This document shows, piece by piece, positions 18,206-25,698 of a DNA stretch of 64,000 nucleotides. The position numbers and the translations under genes are program-made. The stretch spans positions 3,844,001 through 3,908,000 of the forward strand of contig NZ_CP034035.1 in the NCBI RefSeq assembly GCF_005484945.1, read 5' to 3'. Positions within the stretch are counted from its first letter, which is position 1, and each line of letters starts with the position of its first letter. The notes under the pieces are model-generated. The model did no database searches and was not told where the DNA came from. It worked only from the letters and a program-made list of their open reading frames with translations. Source of the stretch: Brenneria rubrifaciens (lineage in GTDB: Bacteria; Pseudomonadota; Gammaproteobacteria; Enterobacterales; Enterobacteriaceae).

Positions 18206-18436
18206 GAAATTCGCAACTACGCGCAATCGCTAACCGGCGGCGCGGCGTTCAAGGAAACCTTACCGGGTAGAGTCTGGACGGCGGAACTGACCGATGACTC
18301 GAAGATTACTTTGCGCAGTGGCTCTTCCAGTTCAGATAAAACGAAAGCACGATGGACAGTGGACATTATTGGTAATGAGTCATTGAATGCTTTACAAGGC
18401 TAAAACCCTAAAGCAACTGAAATAAAATTCAGATAA
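18206..18436 (+). pseudogene. Toxin-tail fragment T2
   Basis: It begins EIRNYAQSLTGGAAF and matches the last about 75 residues of the exoprotein at 12477. A stop (18401-18403, TAA where other copies read AAA) precedes the remaining NPKATEIKFR. It has no start codon, so it is a 3' scrap left in front of the next immunity gene. The sequence after WTVDI differs from the full toxin, so it came from a variant allele. Confidence 0.75.
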
Positions 18437-18449
18437 CTCAGGAACATAT

Positions 18450-18812
18450 ATGTTCTTAAACAACGAAATCTATCAGGAAATGAAAGTTGAATTAGAAGGA
18501 CTGTCATTTAGCGGTATATGGTGGTCTTGTGTTCCTGAAACCAGGCCACAAGATAATTATCCGTTTCAGAAAAGAAAGATTTTCTTTTTTGAACTCATCC
18601 AGCGCCTGATGGAAGATGGAAAAATCAAACTCGCCAAACACGATCAATTTCTGGAGGGGTCGATTGAAGAACAAATAGCACGTTATAAACAAGCTTTCCC
18701 CAAAACGGAAGAAGAGTGGAAAGCAAAAAATGAAGACGTCTGGTTTTTCCTTGAAGAGTGCCCCGGCGGCGCGGTCTGGGTGCTGGACGATGGCGATCTC
18801 GACTGGACATAG
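18450..18812 (+). CDS. Immunity protein, DUF596-like, copy I2 (head B, tail KNED)
   Basis: The 120-residue protein starts MFLNNEIYQEMKVELEG after AGGAACATAT. It has the head shared with 21155 and 22247 but the AKHDQFLEGSIEEQ middle and KNEDVWFFLEE tail shared with 17777 and 23367. It ends DDGDLDWT rather than DDGYLDWT. It is an orphan immunity gene: only the 3' scrap T2 of its toxin remains upstream. Confidence 0.72.
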   Translation: MFLNNEIYQEMKVELEGLSFSGIWWSCVPETRPQDNYPFQKRKIFFFELIQRLMEDGKIKLAKHDQFLEGSIEEQIARYKQAFPKTEEEWKAKNEDVWFFLEECPGGAVWVLDDGDLDWT

Positions 18813-18878
18813 TAAAAATATCATCACCTTTTAGCCCGGCACTTTGCCGAACATGCAAGGTAAAAGCCCAGAGCGCGG

Positions 18879-19079
18879 GAAATTCGCAACTACGCGCAAT
18901 CGCTAACCGGCGGCGCGACGTTCAAGGAAACCGCGCCGGGTAGAGTCTGGACGGCGGAACTGGCCGATGGCTCGAAGATTACTTTGCGCAGTGTCTCTTC
19001 CAGCTCAGATAAAACGAAAGCACGATGGACGGTGGAAATAATCAACGGGGAGCAGGTCAGTCGATATGTATATAAGTGA
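18879..19079 (+). pseudogene. Toxin-tail fragment T3
   Basis: It reads EIRNYAQSLTGGATF to WTVEIINGEQVSRYVYK and a stop. The last residues differ from the other tails. The following immunity gene starts inside it (ATG 19066), so this tail and immunity gene are a matched pair carried in together. There is no start codon. Confidence 0.72.
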
Positions 19080-19428
19080 TGAAGAATATCAAGAGTATAA
19101 AGAATTACTTGAAGGTCATGCACTAAGTGGTGTTTGGTGGGTTACACCTCCCGATGAATACGACGAGGAAACATTCACCTATGAAAATAGGAAAGCCTTT
19201 TTTTTAATATTACTCCAACGACTAATGGAAGACGGCAAGGTCAGGTTGGCTAAGCATGATAAATTCCTTGAAGGAAGCATTGAGGAACAAATTGAACGTT
19301 ACAAACAGGCTTTCCCCAAGACAGAAGAAGAATGGAAAGCTAAACACGAAGAAGTCTGGTTCTTTCATGAAGAGTGCCCCGGCGGCGCGGTCTGGGTGCT
19401 GGACGATGGCTATCTCGACTGGACATAG
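19066..19428 (+). CDS. Immunity protein, DUF596-like, copy I3 (head C, tail KHEE)
   Basis: The 120-residue protein starts MYISDEEYQEYKELLEG and overlaps the toxin tail T3 by 14 nt. Head C is unique in the array. The middle (AKHDKFLEGSIEEQIERYKQ) equals that of I1, and the tail reads KHEEVWFFHEECPGG. The variable head plus near-constant C-terminus suggests the head decides which toxin variant is bound, which is an inference. Confidence 0.72.
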   Translation: MYISDEEYQEYKELLEGHALSGVWWVTPPDEYDEETFTYENRKAFFLILLQRLMEDGKVRLAKHDKFLEGSIEEQIERYKQAFPKTEEEWKAKHEEVWFFHEECPGGAVWVLDDGYLDWT

Positions 19429-19494
19429 TAAAAATATCATCACCTTTTAGCCCGGCACTTTGCCGAACGTGCAAGGTAAAAGCCCAGAGAGCGG

Positions 19495-19707
19495 GAAATT
19501 CGCAACTACGCGCAATCGCTAACCGGCGGCGCGCCGTTCAAGGAAACCGCGCCGGGTAGAGTCTGGACGGCGGAACTGGCTGATGGCTCGAAGATTAATT
19601 TGCGCAGTGTCTCTTCCAGCTCAGATAAATTGAAAGCACAATGGACGGTGGACATTATTGGTAATGAGTCATTGAATGCTTTACAAGGCAAAAACCCTAT
19701 GAAATAA
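19495..19707 (+). pseudogene. Toxin-tail fragment T4
   Basis: It starts EIRNYAQSLTGGAPF and ends LNALQGKNPMK then TAA. The last codons are frame-damaged relative to KATEIKFR. No DUF596-like gene follows. Instead the tail of a different toxin begins 16 bp later, so this is the left border of an inserted pair of unrelated cassettes. Confidence 0.7.
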
Positions 19708-19722
19708 AATTTAGGCAGTGTA

Positions 19723-19809
19723 ATGCAGATACATCATCAGTATAACAAATATACCGGAAAGACATATGATATGAAAATAACAACACCCAAACCATCGGTT
19801 AAGGAGTAA
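19723..19809 (+). pseudogene. Tail of a module-2-type toxin
   Basis: Twenty-eight codons from ATG 19723 read QIHHQYNKYTGKTYDMKITT and end PKPSVKE. They align with the last residues of the orphan toxin ending at 10717 (IHYQYNSNTGKAYDMKMVTP, ending SLKGK). It is a remnant of the same toxin family, followed at 19812 by a relative of that toxin's immunity gene. Confidence 0.7.
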
Positions 19810-19811
19810 AT

Positions 19812-20015
19812 ATGAAAGTTAAAACTTACTATGGGCATCTGATAGATGTATTTGGGGTATATTGGGAAGATAATCGAACCTACTTCTGCTGTTTAAGGCG
19901 AAATGTCGGGATATTTTCTGTATTAGAATTAGGAAAGGAAGGGCAACGTGATTACGTGACGGTTGCCGATCCAAACTGGCACGGCCACTTTATTTTTGAC
20001 TCCAATTTAACAATG
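19812..20015 (+). pseudogene. Truncated relative of the module 2 immunity gene
   Basis: It begins MKVKTYYGHLIDVFGVYWED and runs to GHFIFDSN, matching the immunity protein at 10717 (KIIDVYAIYW...GDFIF) over about 65 residues. At about 20013 it is cut and fused to a CdiA-like toxin module at the shared string ATGCCGGGTATGAT. The frame continues to 20111 with unrelated residues, so the protein is probably nonfunctional. Confidence 0.65.
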
Positions 20016-20467
20016 CCGGGTATGATATGCAGCAGTTGTCCACCTACACGACGGGTGATGAAGTTGCTGATAGCAAACAATTCGCACGAAATCAATTCAT
20101 TGAAAAGCTAAGTCAATACAGTGGATTTTCAAAAGACTCTCTCCAGAAAACATTCACTGTATTATCCTCAATGGGATTAGTTCTTGAAGCAGCAAAAGGT
20201 GGCCGCTATATTACTTTTGATGGGAAATATTACGTGGCTGACAATCTTAAATTTAGTAAGAATTATTATGAAAAACTATGGGGTATTGGCGGTCGACCTG
20301 CACCATTTTTACAAGCAGAGGAGATTTTAAAAAGCAAACCGACAGTAACACCTGATCCAAACAAAAAAGCAGGATTCCTATAATACGAAGGTGCGGAGTT
20401 GGAGATGATTTATAACCCAATTACTAAAGAAGTATGGCATATTCAACCTATAAGGAAAATAAAATGA
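20015..20467 (+). pseudogene. Third toxin type: orphan CdiA-CT with an in-frame stop
   Basis: The frame AGYDMQQLSTYTTGDEVADS, then FARNQFIEKLSQYSGFS, aligns with AGYDVAQLFTYTQADKIADS in the complete exoprotein (about 17118), so it is a CT swapped at the same junction. The toxin part has YEKLWGIGGRPAPFLQAEEI and PDPNKKAGFL, then TAA at 20381. Past that stop the frame continues YEGAELEMIYNPITKEVWHI, ending RKIK, to the ATGA overlap with the next gene. The stop thus removes the last 27 codons of what was a complete toxin. I recall WGxGRPAP/NPxTKEVWH in polymorphic toxins but cannot name the family. Confidence 0.7.
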
Positions 20468-20808
20468 CCACAATAGACTCATTAAACATTGCATTAAATG
20501 AATATCAATCAAGTGCAACGAGATTGAGACAATACATCTATATCGGTGAAAACGAATGCCGGAAATTGATTGAAACAATATCTAAAAAAAAATTTATTCA
20601 ATGTGAGAAAGAGTTTCATAGACTAGAGCAATTTCAAGGGATTTTCTCAAGCATTGTTTACAAAGAGCATTTCCCCGTGAGTCAACAGATAATAGATTTT
20701 GTTTATTTTTTTGACCGGTTAGATGATAATAATGTTAAAGAGTATTGGTATAGAAAATTTTGTGCCGGAGAAATATGGCCCAGTGAATCACGAAGAAGTG
20801 ATGAATGA
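20464..20808 (+). CDS. Immunity protein for the third toxin type
   Basis: The 114-residue protein begins MTTIDSLNIALNEYQSSATR and ends ESRRSDE. It starts on an ATGA overlap with the original toxin stop, as expected of the cognate immunity gene. It looks intact although its toxin carries a premature stop, a pattern that suggests selection to keep protection. It is AT-rich, cytoplasmic, and of unknown family. Confidence 0.68.
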   Translation: MTTIDSLNIALNEYQSSATRLRQYIYIGENECRKLIETISKKKFIQCEKEFHRLEQFQGIFSSIVYKEHFPVSQQIIDFVYFFDRLDDNNVKEYWYRKFCAGEIWPSESRRSDE

Positions 20809-20893
20809 TGTGTTTTAATATCACATATCAATAATATTGGTTGGATCTTATTTTTCTACACTGGTGGCTGTTTGAACTGCCACCAAAATATTT

Positions 20894-21141
20894 AACCGTC
20901 AAAGCCTCAGCGACCGGCAAATTCGCAACTATGCGCAATCGCTGACCGGCGGCAAAGCATTTAAGGAAACCGCGCCGGGTAAAGTCTGGACGGCGGAACT
21001 GGCTGATGGCTCAACCGTCAACCTGAGAAACATATCCCAAAGCGCAGATCAAACGAAAGCACGGCGGACGTTATTGGTAATGAGTCATTGAATGCTTTAC
21101 AAGGCAAAAACCTTAAAGCAACTGAAATAAAATTCAGATAA
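20894..21141 (+). pseudogene. Toxin-tail fragment T5, frameshifted
   Basis: It is longer than the other scraps at its 5' end (NRQSLSDRQIRNYAQSLTGG). It has the variant TVNLRNISQSADQTKAR and then loses bases where others read TGGACAGTGGACATT, which breaks the frame. The tail LNALQGKNLKATEIKFR is intact in the next frame. It precedes immunity copy I4. Confidence 0.7.
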
Positions 21142-21154
21142 CTCAGGAAAATAT

Positions 21155-21517
21155 ATGTTCTTAAACAGCGAAATCTATCAGGAAATGAAAGTTGAATTAG
21201 AAGGACTGTCATTTAGCAGTATATGGTGGTCTTGTGTTTCTGAAACCAGGCCACAAGATAATTATCCGTTTCAGAAAAGAAAGATTTTCTTTTTTGAACT
21301 CATCCAGCGCCTGATGGAAGATGGAAAAATTAGACTCGCCAATCATGGTGTTTTTCTGGAAGGAACGATTAAAGAACAGATAGCGCGTTTTAAAGACGCT
21401 TTCCCCAAGACAGAAGAAGAATGGAAAGCTAAACACAAAGAAGTCTGGTTCTTTCTTGACGAGTGCCCCGGCGGCGCGGTCTGGGTGCTGGACGATGGCT
21501 ATCTCGACTGGACGTAG
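21155..21517 (+). CDS. Immunity protein, DUF596-like, copy I4 (head B, tail KHKE)
   Basis: The 120-residue protein starts MFLNSEIYQEMKVELEG. The head is nearly that of I2, but the middle reads ANHGVFLEGTIKEQIARFKD and the tail KHKEVWFFLDE, the same as in I5 at 21799. Head B joined to a different tail is direct evidence of recombination inside the gene, at about the LMEDGKI segment. Confidence 0.72.
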   Translation: MFLNSEIYQEMKVELEGLSFSSIWWSCVSETRPQDNYPFQKRKIFFFELIQRLMEDGKIRLANHGVFLEGTIKEQIARFKDAFPKTEEEWKAKHKEVWFFLDECPGGAVWVLDDGYLDWT

Positions 21518-21582
21518 TAAAAATATCATCACCCTTTAGCCCGGCTCTTTGCCGGGCGTGCAGGTAAAAGCTCAGAGCGCGG

Positions 21583-21794
21583 GAAATTCGCAACTACGCG
21601 CAATCGCTAACCGGCGGCGCGGCGTTCAAGGAAACCGCGCCGGGTAACGTCTGGACTGCTACATTGAGTGACGGTTCTAAGATCAATCTGAGAAACGTAT
21701 CCAAAGTGCGGATCAGACTAAGGCCAGATGAACGGTAGATATCATTAACAATGAAAATATGTCTCACAATAAAGTGGAAATGAAATTTAGGTAG
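21583..21794 (+). pseudogene. Toxin-tail fragment T6, frameshifted and with a stop
   Basis: It starts EIRNYAQSLTGGAAF, then VWTATLSDGSKINLRNVS, after which one base is missing. The restored frame reads KAR, TGA instead of TGG, then TVDIINNENMSHNKVEMKFR. The distinct tail pairs with the distinct head of the following immunity gene I5. Confidence 0.68.
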
Positions 21795-21798
21795 CCAT

Positions 21799-22149
21799 AT
21801 GGATGAGAAAATCAATATCAATGAATTTAAGGATGAGTGTGAGGGATTAGCCATAGATGCTGTTTGGTGGAACATACCTTCCTTCTATGGACAATGTGAT
21901 TTTTATTCTCGTAGAAATCTTTTCTTCAAAACTATCAATGAATTTATGGATAGAGGGTGGCTAAAACTCGCCAATCATGGTGTTTTTCTGGAAGGAACGA
22001 TTAAAGAACAGATCGCGCGTTTTAAAGACGCTTTCCCCAAGACAGAAGAAGAATGGAAAGCTAAACACAAAGAAGTCTGGTTCTTTCTTGACGAGTGCCC
22101 CGGCGGCGCGGTCTGGGTGCTGGACGATGGCTATCTCGACTGGACGTAG
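21799..22149 (+). CDS. Immunity protein, DUF596-like, copy I5 (head D, tail KHKE)
   Basis: The 116-residue protein begins MDEKININEFKDECEGLAID, the most divergent head in the array, with MDRGWLKLANHG in place of MEDGKIRLANHG. From ANHGVFLEG onward it is the same as I4. It follows a toxin tail (T6) whose last residues are also unique, consistent with a coevolved toxin-tail and immunity-head pair. Confidence 0.7.
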   Translation: MDEKININEFKDECEGLAIDAVWWNIPSFYGQCDFYSRRNLFFKTINEFMDRGWLKLANHGVFLEGTIKEQIARFKDAFPKTEEEWKAKHKEVWFFLDECPGGAVWVLDDGYLDWT

Positions 22150-22246
22150 TAAAAATATCATCACTCTTTAACCCGGAACTTTGCCGGGCGTGCAAGTAAA
22201 AACTCTGAAGCAACTGAAATAAAATTTAGATAACTCAGGAACATAT

Positions 22247-22609
22247 ATGTTCTTAAACAACGAAATCTATCAGGAAATGAAAGTAGAATTAGAAGGGCTG
22301 TCATTTAGCGGTATATGGTGGTCTTGTGTTCCTGAAATCAGGCCACAAGATAATTATCCGTTTCAGAAAAGAAAGATTTTCTTTTTTGAACTCATCCAGC
22401 GCCTGATGGAAGATGGAAAAATTAGACTCGCCAATCACGGTATTTTTTTGGAAGGAACGATTGAAGAACAGATAGCGCGTTTCAAAGACGCTTTTCCCAA
22501 GACAGAAGAAGAATGGAAAGCACGAGATGAAGAGATATGGTTTCTGGACGATGATTGCCCCGGCGGCGCGGTCTGGGTGCTGGACGATGGCTATCTCGAC
22601 TGGACATAG
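22247..22609 (+). CDS. Immunity protein, DUF596-like, copy I6 (head B, tail RDEE)
   Basis: The 120-residue protein has head B (MFLNNEIYQEMKVELEG), the ANHGIFLEGTIEEQIARFKD middle and a third tail, RDEEIWFLDDDCPGG. Only a 27-bp vestige of the toxin tail (EATEIKFR and stop, 22207-22233) precedes it, so the scrap is almost eroded here. Confidence 0.7.
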   Translation: MFLNNEIYQEMKVELEGLSFSGIWWSCVPEIRPQDNYPFQKRKIFFFELIQRLMEDGKIRLANHGIFLEGTIEEQIARFKDAFPKTEEEWKARDEEIWFLDDDCPGGAVWVLDDGYLDWT

Positions 22610-22663
22610 TAAAAATATCATCACCCTTTAACCCGGAACTTTGCCGGGCGTGCAAGTAAAAAC

Positions 22664-22801
22664 TCAACCGTCAACCTGAGAAACATATCCAAAAGCGCAG
22701 ATCAAACGAAAGCACGATGGACAGTGGAAATATCGCAAGATTCCAATGTATCAAGGGTCGTTGGTGAAAACGTCAAACGTATTGAGATAAAATTCAGGTA
22801 A
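22664..22801 (+). pseudogene. Toxin-tail fragment T7
   Basis: It begins STVNLRNISKSADQTKARWT and ends NVSRVVGENVKRIEIKFR. The last part matches the complete exoprotein's C-terminus nearly exactly (NVSKVVGENVKRIEIKFR), and the next immunity gene has the same head A as the exoprotein's own immunity gene. Tail and head therefore travel together. Confidence 0.7.
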
Positions 22802-22806
22802 GAGAC

Positions 22807-23169
22807 ATGATAAGCGAAGAACTGTATCAAGAAAGGGCCAGCGCTTTAGAAGGCATGTCATTGGCTGCCGTTTGGGACGTATGCTGTCCTAATGCTGACA
22901 TATGGAATAATAAATTTCCTTTTGAGGAACGAAAAGCATTTTTCTTCGAGTTTCTCCAACGGCTAATGGAAGACGGCAAGGTCAGGTTGGCTAATCACGG
23001 TATTTTTCTGGAAGGAACGATTAAAGAACAGATAGCACGTTTTAAAGACGCTTTTCCCAAGACAGAAGAAGAATGGAAAGCACGAGATGAAGAGATATGG
23101 TTTCTGGACGATGATTGCCCCGGCGGCGCGGTCTGGGTGCTGGACGATGGCTATCTCGACTGGACGTAG
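22807..23169 (+). CDS. Immunity protein, DUF596-like, copy I7 (head A, tail RDEE)
   Basis: The 120-residue protein has head A (MISEELYQERASALEG), nearly identical to I1 through MEDGKVRLA. It then switches to the ANHGIFLEGTIKEQ middle and RDEEIWFLDDD tail of I6. If the head sets specificity, this should protect against the same toxin as I1. Confidence 0.72.
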   Translation: MISEELYQERASALEGMSLAAVWDVCCPNADIWNNKFPFEERKAFFFEFLQRLMEDGKVRLANHGIFLEGTIKEQIARFKDAFPKTEEEWKARDEEIWFLDDDCPGGAVWVLDDGYLDWT

Positions 23170-23223
23170 TAAAAATATCATCACCCTTTAACCCGGAACT
23201 TTGCCGGGCGTGCAAGTAAAAAC

Positions 23224-23361
23224 TCAACCGTCAGCCTGAGAAACGTATCCAAAAGCGCAGATCAAACCAAAGCACGATGGACAGTGGAAATATCGCAAGA
23301 TTCCAATGTATCAAGGGTCGTTGGTGAAAACGTCAAACGTATTGAGATAAAATTCAGGTAA
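23224..23361 (+). pseudogene. Toxin-tail fragment T8
   Basis: It is almost identical to T7 (STVSLRNVSKSADQTKARWT, ending VKRIEIKFR). T7 plus I7 and T8 plus I8 are a tandem duplication of a unit of about 560 bp, with the immunity part later changed by gene conversion. Confidence 0.7.
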
Positions 23362-23366
23362 GAGAC

Positions 23367-23729
23367 ATGATAAGCGAAGAACTGTATCAAGTAAGGGCCA
23401 GCGCTTAAGAAGGCATGTCATTGGCTGCCGTTTGGGACGTATGCTGTCCTAATGCTGACATATGGAATAATAAATTTCCTTTTGAAGAACGAAAAGCATT
23501 TTTCTTCGAGCTTCTCCAGCGCCTGATGGAAGATGGAAAAATCAAACTCGCCAAACACGATCAATTTCTGGAGGGGTCTATTGAAGAACAAATAGCACGT
23601 TATAAACAGGCTTTCCCCAAAACGGAAGAAGAGTGGAAAGCAAAAAATGAAGACGTCTGGTTTTTCCTTGAAGAGTGCCCCGGCGGCGGGGTCTGGGTGT
23701 TGGACGATGGCTATCTCGACTGGACGTAA
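23367..23729 (+). pseudogene. Immunity protein, DUF596-like, copy I8, nonsense mutation
   Basis: It starts MISEELYQVRASA, then TAA at 23406-23408 where I7 has TTA (leucine). An in-frame ATG at 23415 could restart translation to give about 104 residues lacking the first 16. After the head the sequence switches to the AKHDQFLEGSIEEQIARYKQ middle and KNED tail of I2, with CPGGGVWV instead of CPGGAVWV. It is the last copy of the array. Confidence 0.7.
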
Positions 23730-24440
23730 TAAAAATATCATCACCTTTTAGCCCGCCACTTTGCCGAACGTGCAAGGTAAAAGCCCAGAGCGCGGGAAAT
23801 TCGCAACTACGCGCAATCGTTTATGACCGTGATCGTATCAACTCGATGCTTTAAACCAGCCTGTTTCTTACCTAATATTTTTCTCGATAATAAAAAACCT
23901 TTCGAACAGCCAGGCTGCGCTGAAAGAAAATGCGTCAGTTACGGTTTAAAAACATCGGAGTTGTAATGATATTGTCATAGTTTTAGTTTGTCGCCGGAGA
24001 ACGCAGACGGCACACTTTGGCGGTTGCTGAATACGCGACGTCTTGAACATAAACGTTTTTATCGATCTGCTTATGAGATGTGTAATGGAATAAATCATTG
24101 GGTTTACTCTCATCTTTACAAATATAAGCACATACCCTAAATAATTCGAGTTGCATGAAGACGGTCGAAATCAGTCCGGTACAAATATTAGTTTCATTTT
24201 TATATTTTTTTTGGAACCCAGTCACAGGGTACGAATAACCCTGTGACTGACTGTTGTTATTAAGAAAAAGTGATCAAACGAATCGTTTTTCGTCGGTGTA
24301 AGGTTTTGCTTTATACCCGCGATCAGAAAGTTTACTCACTGAGTACCGTATCTACTATCGCTGGGTAAGATCAATCCACCAAAAGTGACGACATTTTGGA
24401 CGGTTCACGCTCAAAACACCAATCTGAAAATAAAAATGGG
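23730..24440. other. Noncoding end of the immunity array, with scraps and a perfect hairpin
   Basis: The array's shared spacer and the first 24 bp of a toxin tail (23796-23819, EIRNYAQS) are present, then cut off. From 23962 to 24140 an open frame without a start reads LSPENADGTLWRLLN to HLYKYKHIP, possibly a gene remnant that I do not recognise. At 24141-24160 there is a stretch resembling a dispersed enterobacterial repeat (TAATTCGAGTTGCA). A 12-bp perfect inverted repeat lies at 24219-24249. I see no convincing complete gene. Confidence 0.5.
24219..24249. repeat. Perfect 12-bp inverted repeat
   Basis: CAGTCACAGGGT pairs with ACCCTGTGACTG across a 7-nt loop. No T-run follows on either strand, so it is not a standard terminator. 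It could be a binding site or the relic of an element end. Confidence 0.6.
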
Positions 24441-25352
24441 ATGAAAACGACCTTATCACCACATAAAAAAGCATTTGTCATCACAGTTAAAATGCATAAA
24501 ACAGTAAATTATTTTACTGATAATTATCAACAATTTGAGCTAAAAAGTAAAGATATGCATATCACAAGCATGACCTATCCAAACAGTTTGCAAACTGAAA
24601 ATCAAAATCTTGGCGATCAAGAGGTAACGAACTCCGGCATGTCAAGCCGTTCTAAATACCATGATGTTCCTGTTCCTCCCAACATAACGAATTCTCCACA
24701 ACGATTATCCTCTCAAGTCATGAATACTGCGGCTGACCATGAACACAAATTGAGTCTGGCGCAAATGGCGCACCCTACCGCCAGGGACTGGGAAGGGTCC
24801 TCAACAAGAATCGATATGAAGCCATACCAAAGATTGGAACAAAACTATCGTTCGTTATTCACAAGGGGAGGTATCGAAGTAACCAATCGCACCAGCATGC
24901 GGGAAGCCGGAAATGTGTTGGATGTTGGTATGGATGAATGCATGGCGACGACTTCACAACACTACGACAGTATCGGCACCAAAGCACTTGGTCCTTGTAT
25001 TGGAATATGCGGAAGGAGTAAAAATGAATCAGGAGATGTGGTAATGGGCCTTTATCATTACTCAGGTATTGAAAGCGCTAATGACGCGATAGAACATTTA
25101 ATTAATTCAATAAAGGAAATGGGAGGAGAAACAAGTATTGATATTCAACTTGTCGGGGGATGCGCCCTGGAAGACGAAGATGAAAGTAGCTTAGAAGCAG
25201 AAAAAAACTTACTCAGTCTCAGTAACATGTACAACATTTCGGCAGTCAGGCTACATGTTAGTCAAGGCGCTGATGAGGACGATTGCCCCAATTATGTCAG
25301 TCTTATCATGATGCCGGATAAAACCTATTACGGACCTAATCTTGATTACTAA
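24441..25352 (+). CDS. AT-rich protein with a CheD-like (deamidase-fold) C-terminal domain; candidate toxin or effector
   Basis: The start is uncertain: the frame opens with TTG at 24396, and ATGs lie at 24441, 24492 and 24552 with no strong ribosome binding site, so 303 residues or fewer. The first half is polar and Ser/Asn-rich, like a secretion leader. The C-terminal half reads GTKALGPCIGICGRS (Cys codon at 24996), GLYHYSG with His 20 residues later, DAIEHLINSIKEMGG, IQLVGGCAL, and ends MMPDKTYYGPNLDY. The order LGxC, then a His in a GxxH strand, then a helix and a VGG strand resembles CheD, whose Cys-His-Thr set deamidates receptor glutamines; Cys-His spacing in CheD is about 17. I infer a protein-modifying enzyme acting on a host or rival target. 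No Hrp box was found upstream. Confidence 0.5.
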   Translation: MKTTLSPHKKAFVITVKMHKTVNYFTDNYQQFELKSKDMHITSMTYPNSLQTENQNLGDQEVTNSGMSSRSKYHDVPVPPNITNSPQRLSSQVMNTAADHEHKLSLAQMAHPTARDWEGSSTRIDMKPYQRLEQNYRSLFTRGGIEVTNRTSMREAGNVLDVGMDECMATTSQHYDSIGTKALGPCIGICGRSKNESGDVVMGLYHYSGIESANDAIEHLINSIKEMGGETSIDIQLVGGCALEDEDESSLEAEKNLLSLSNMYNISAVRLHVSQGADEDDCPNYVSLIMMPDKTYYGPNLDY

Positions 25353-25698
25353 ATAGAGAGCGTTCAATACTCTGTGCCACGATAAAATCATAACCGCGTC
25401 ATCGCGCTATTAAGCCGAACGTCAAAATAAATAGCTAATAGTGGATAATGTCTAATTCCAACGTTGGATAAGCATTGTCCACTTTTTCTGTGCATTTATC
25501 CGCCCCCGACACAACGACCTTAACAGGATGTTTTTTAGGTAACGCCCTTTGGTTTTGGTAAATTTCCTGAGCTGCCGATGGTGAAATTTTGGCATTCATA
25601 AGAGAACAAATGAAAGATGAAAAGGTCAAATCGGCCGTGGATACGCCGACCCTCCCGGCAAACAATCCATTGCAACCCTACGCACATACCCTACCTGC
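25353..25698. other. Intergenic region, no supported gene
   Basis: A 76-codon minus-strand frame (25435-25665, MFAGRVGVSTADLTFSSFIC, ending LDIIHY) has plausible composition. However, it has no recognisable domain and no ribosome binding site that I can defend. It could be a remnant. Nothing else stands out. Confidence 0.3.

Noticed and set aside
17777..23819. Regular repeats suggesting a CRISPR array
   Set aside because: The repeat unit is about 600 bp and made of protein-coding genes and toxin scraps; there are no short spacers or cas genes.
24213..24235. GGAACC upstream of the CheD-like gene as a possible Hrp box
   Set aside because: No CCAC follows at 15-16 bases; the next CCAC is more than 140 bp away. 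The sequence there is part of the 12-bp inverted repeat.
25435..25665. Minus-strand 76-codon frame before tpsB
   Set aside because: Plausible composition but no start signal, domain or partner; kept only as a note in the intergenic entry.
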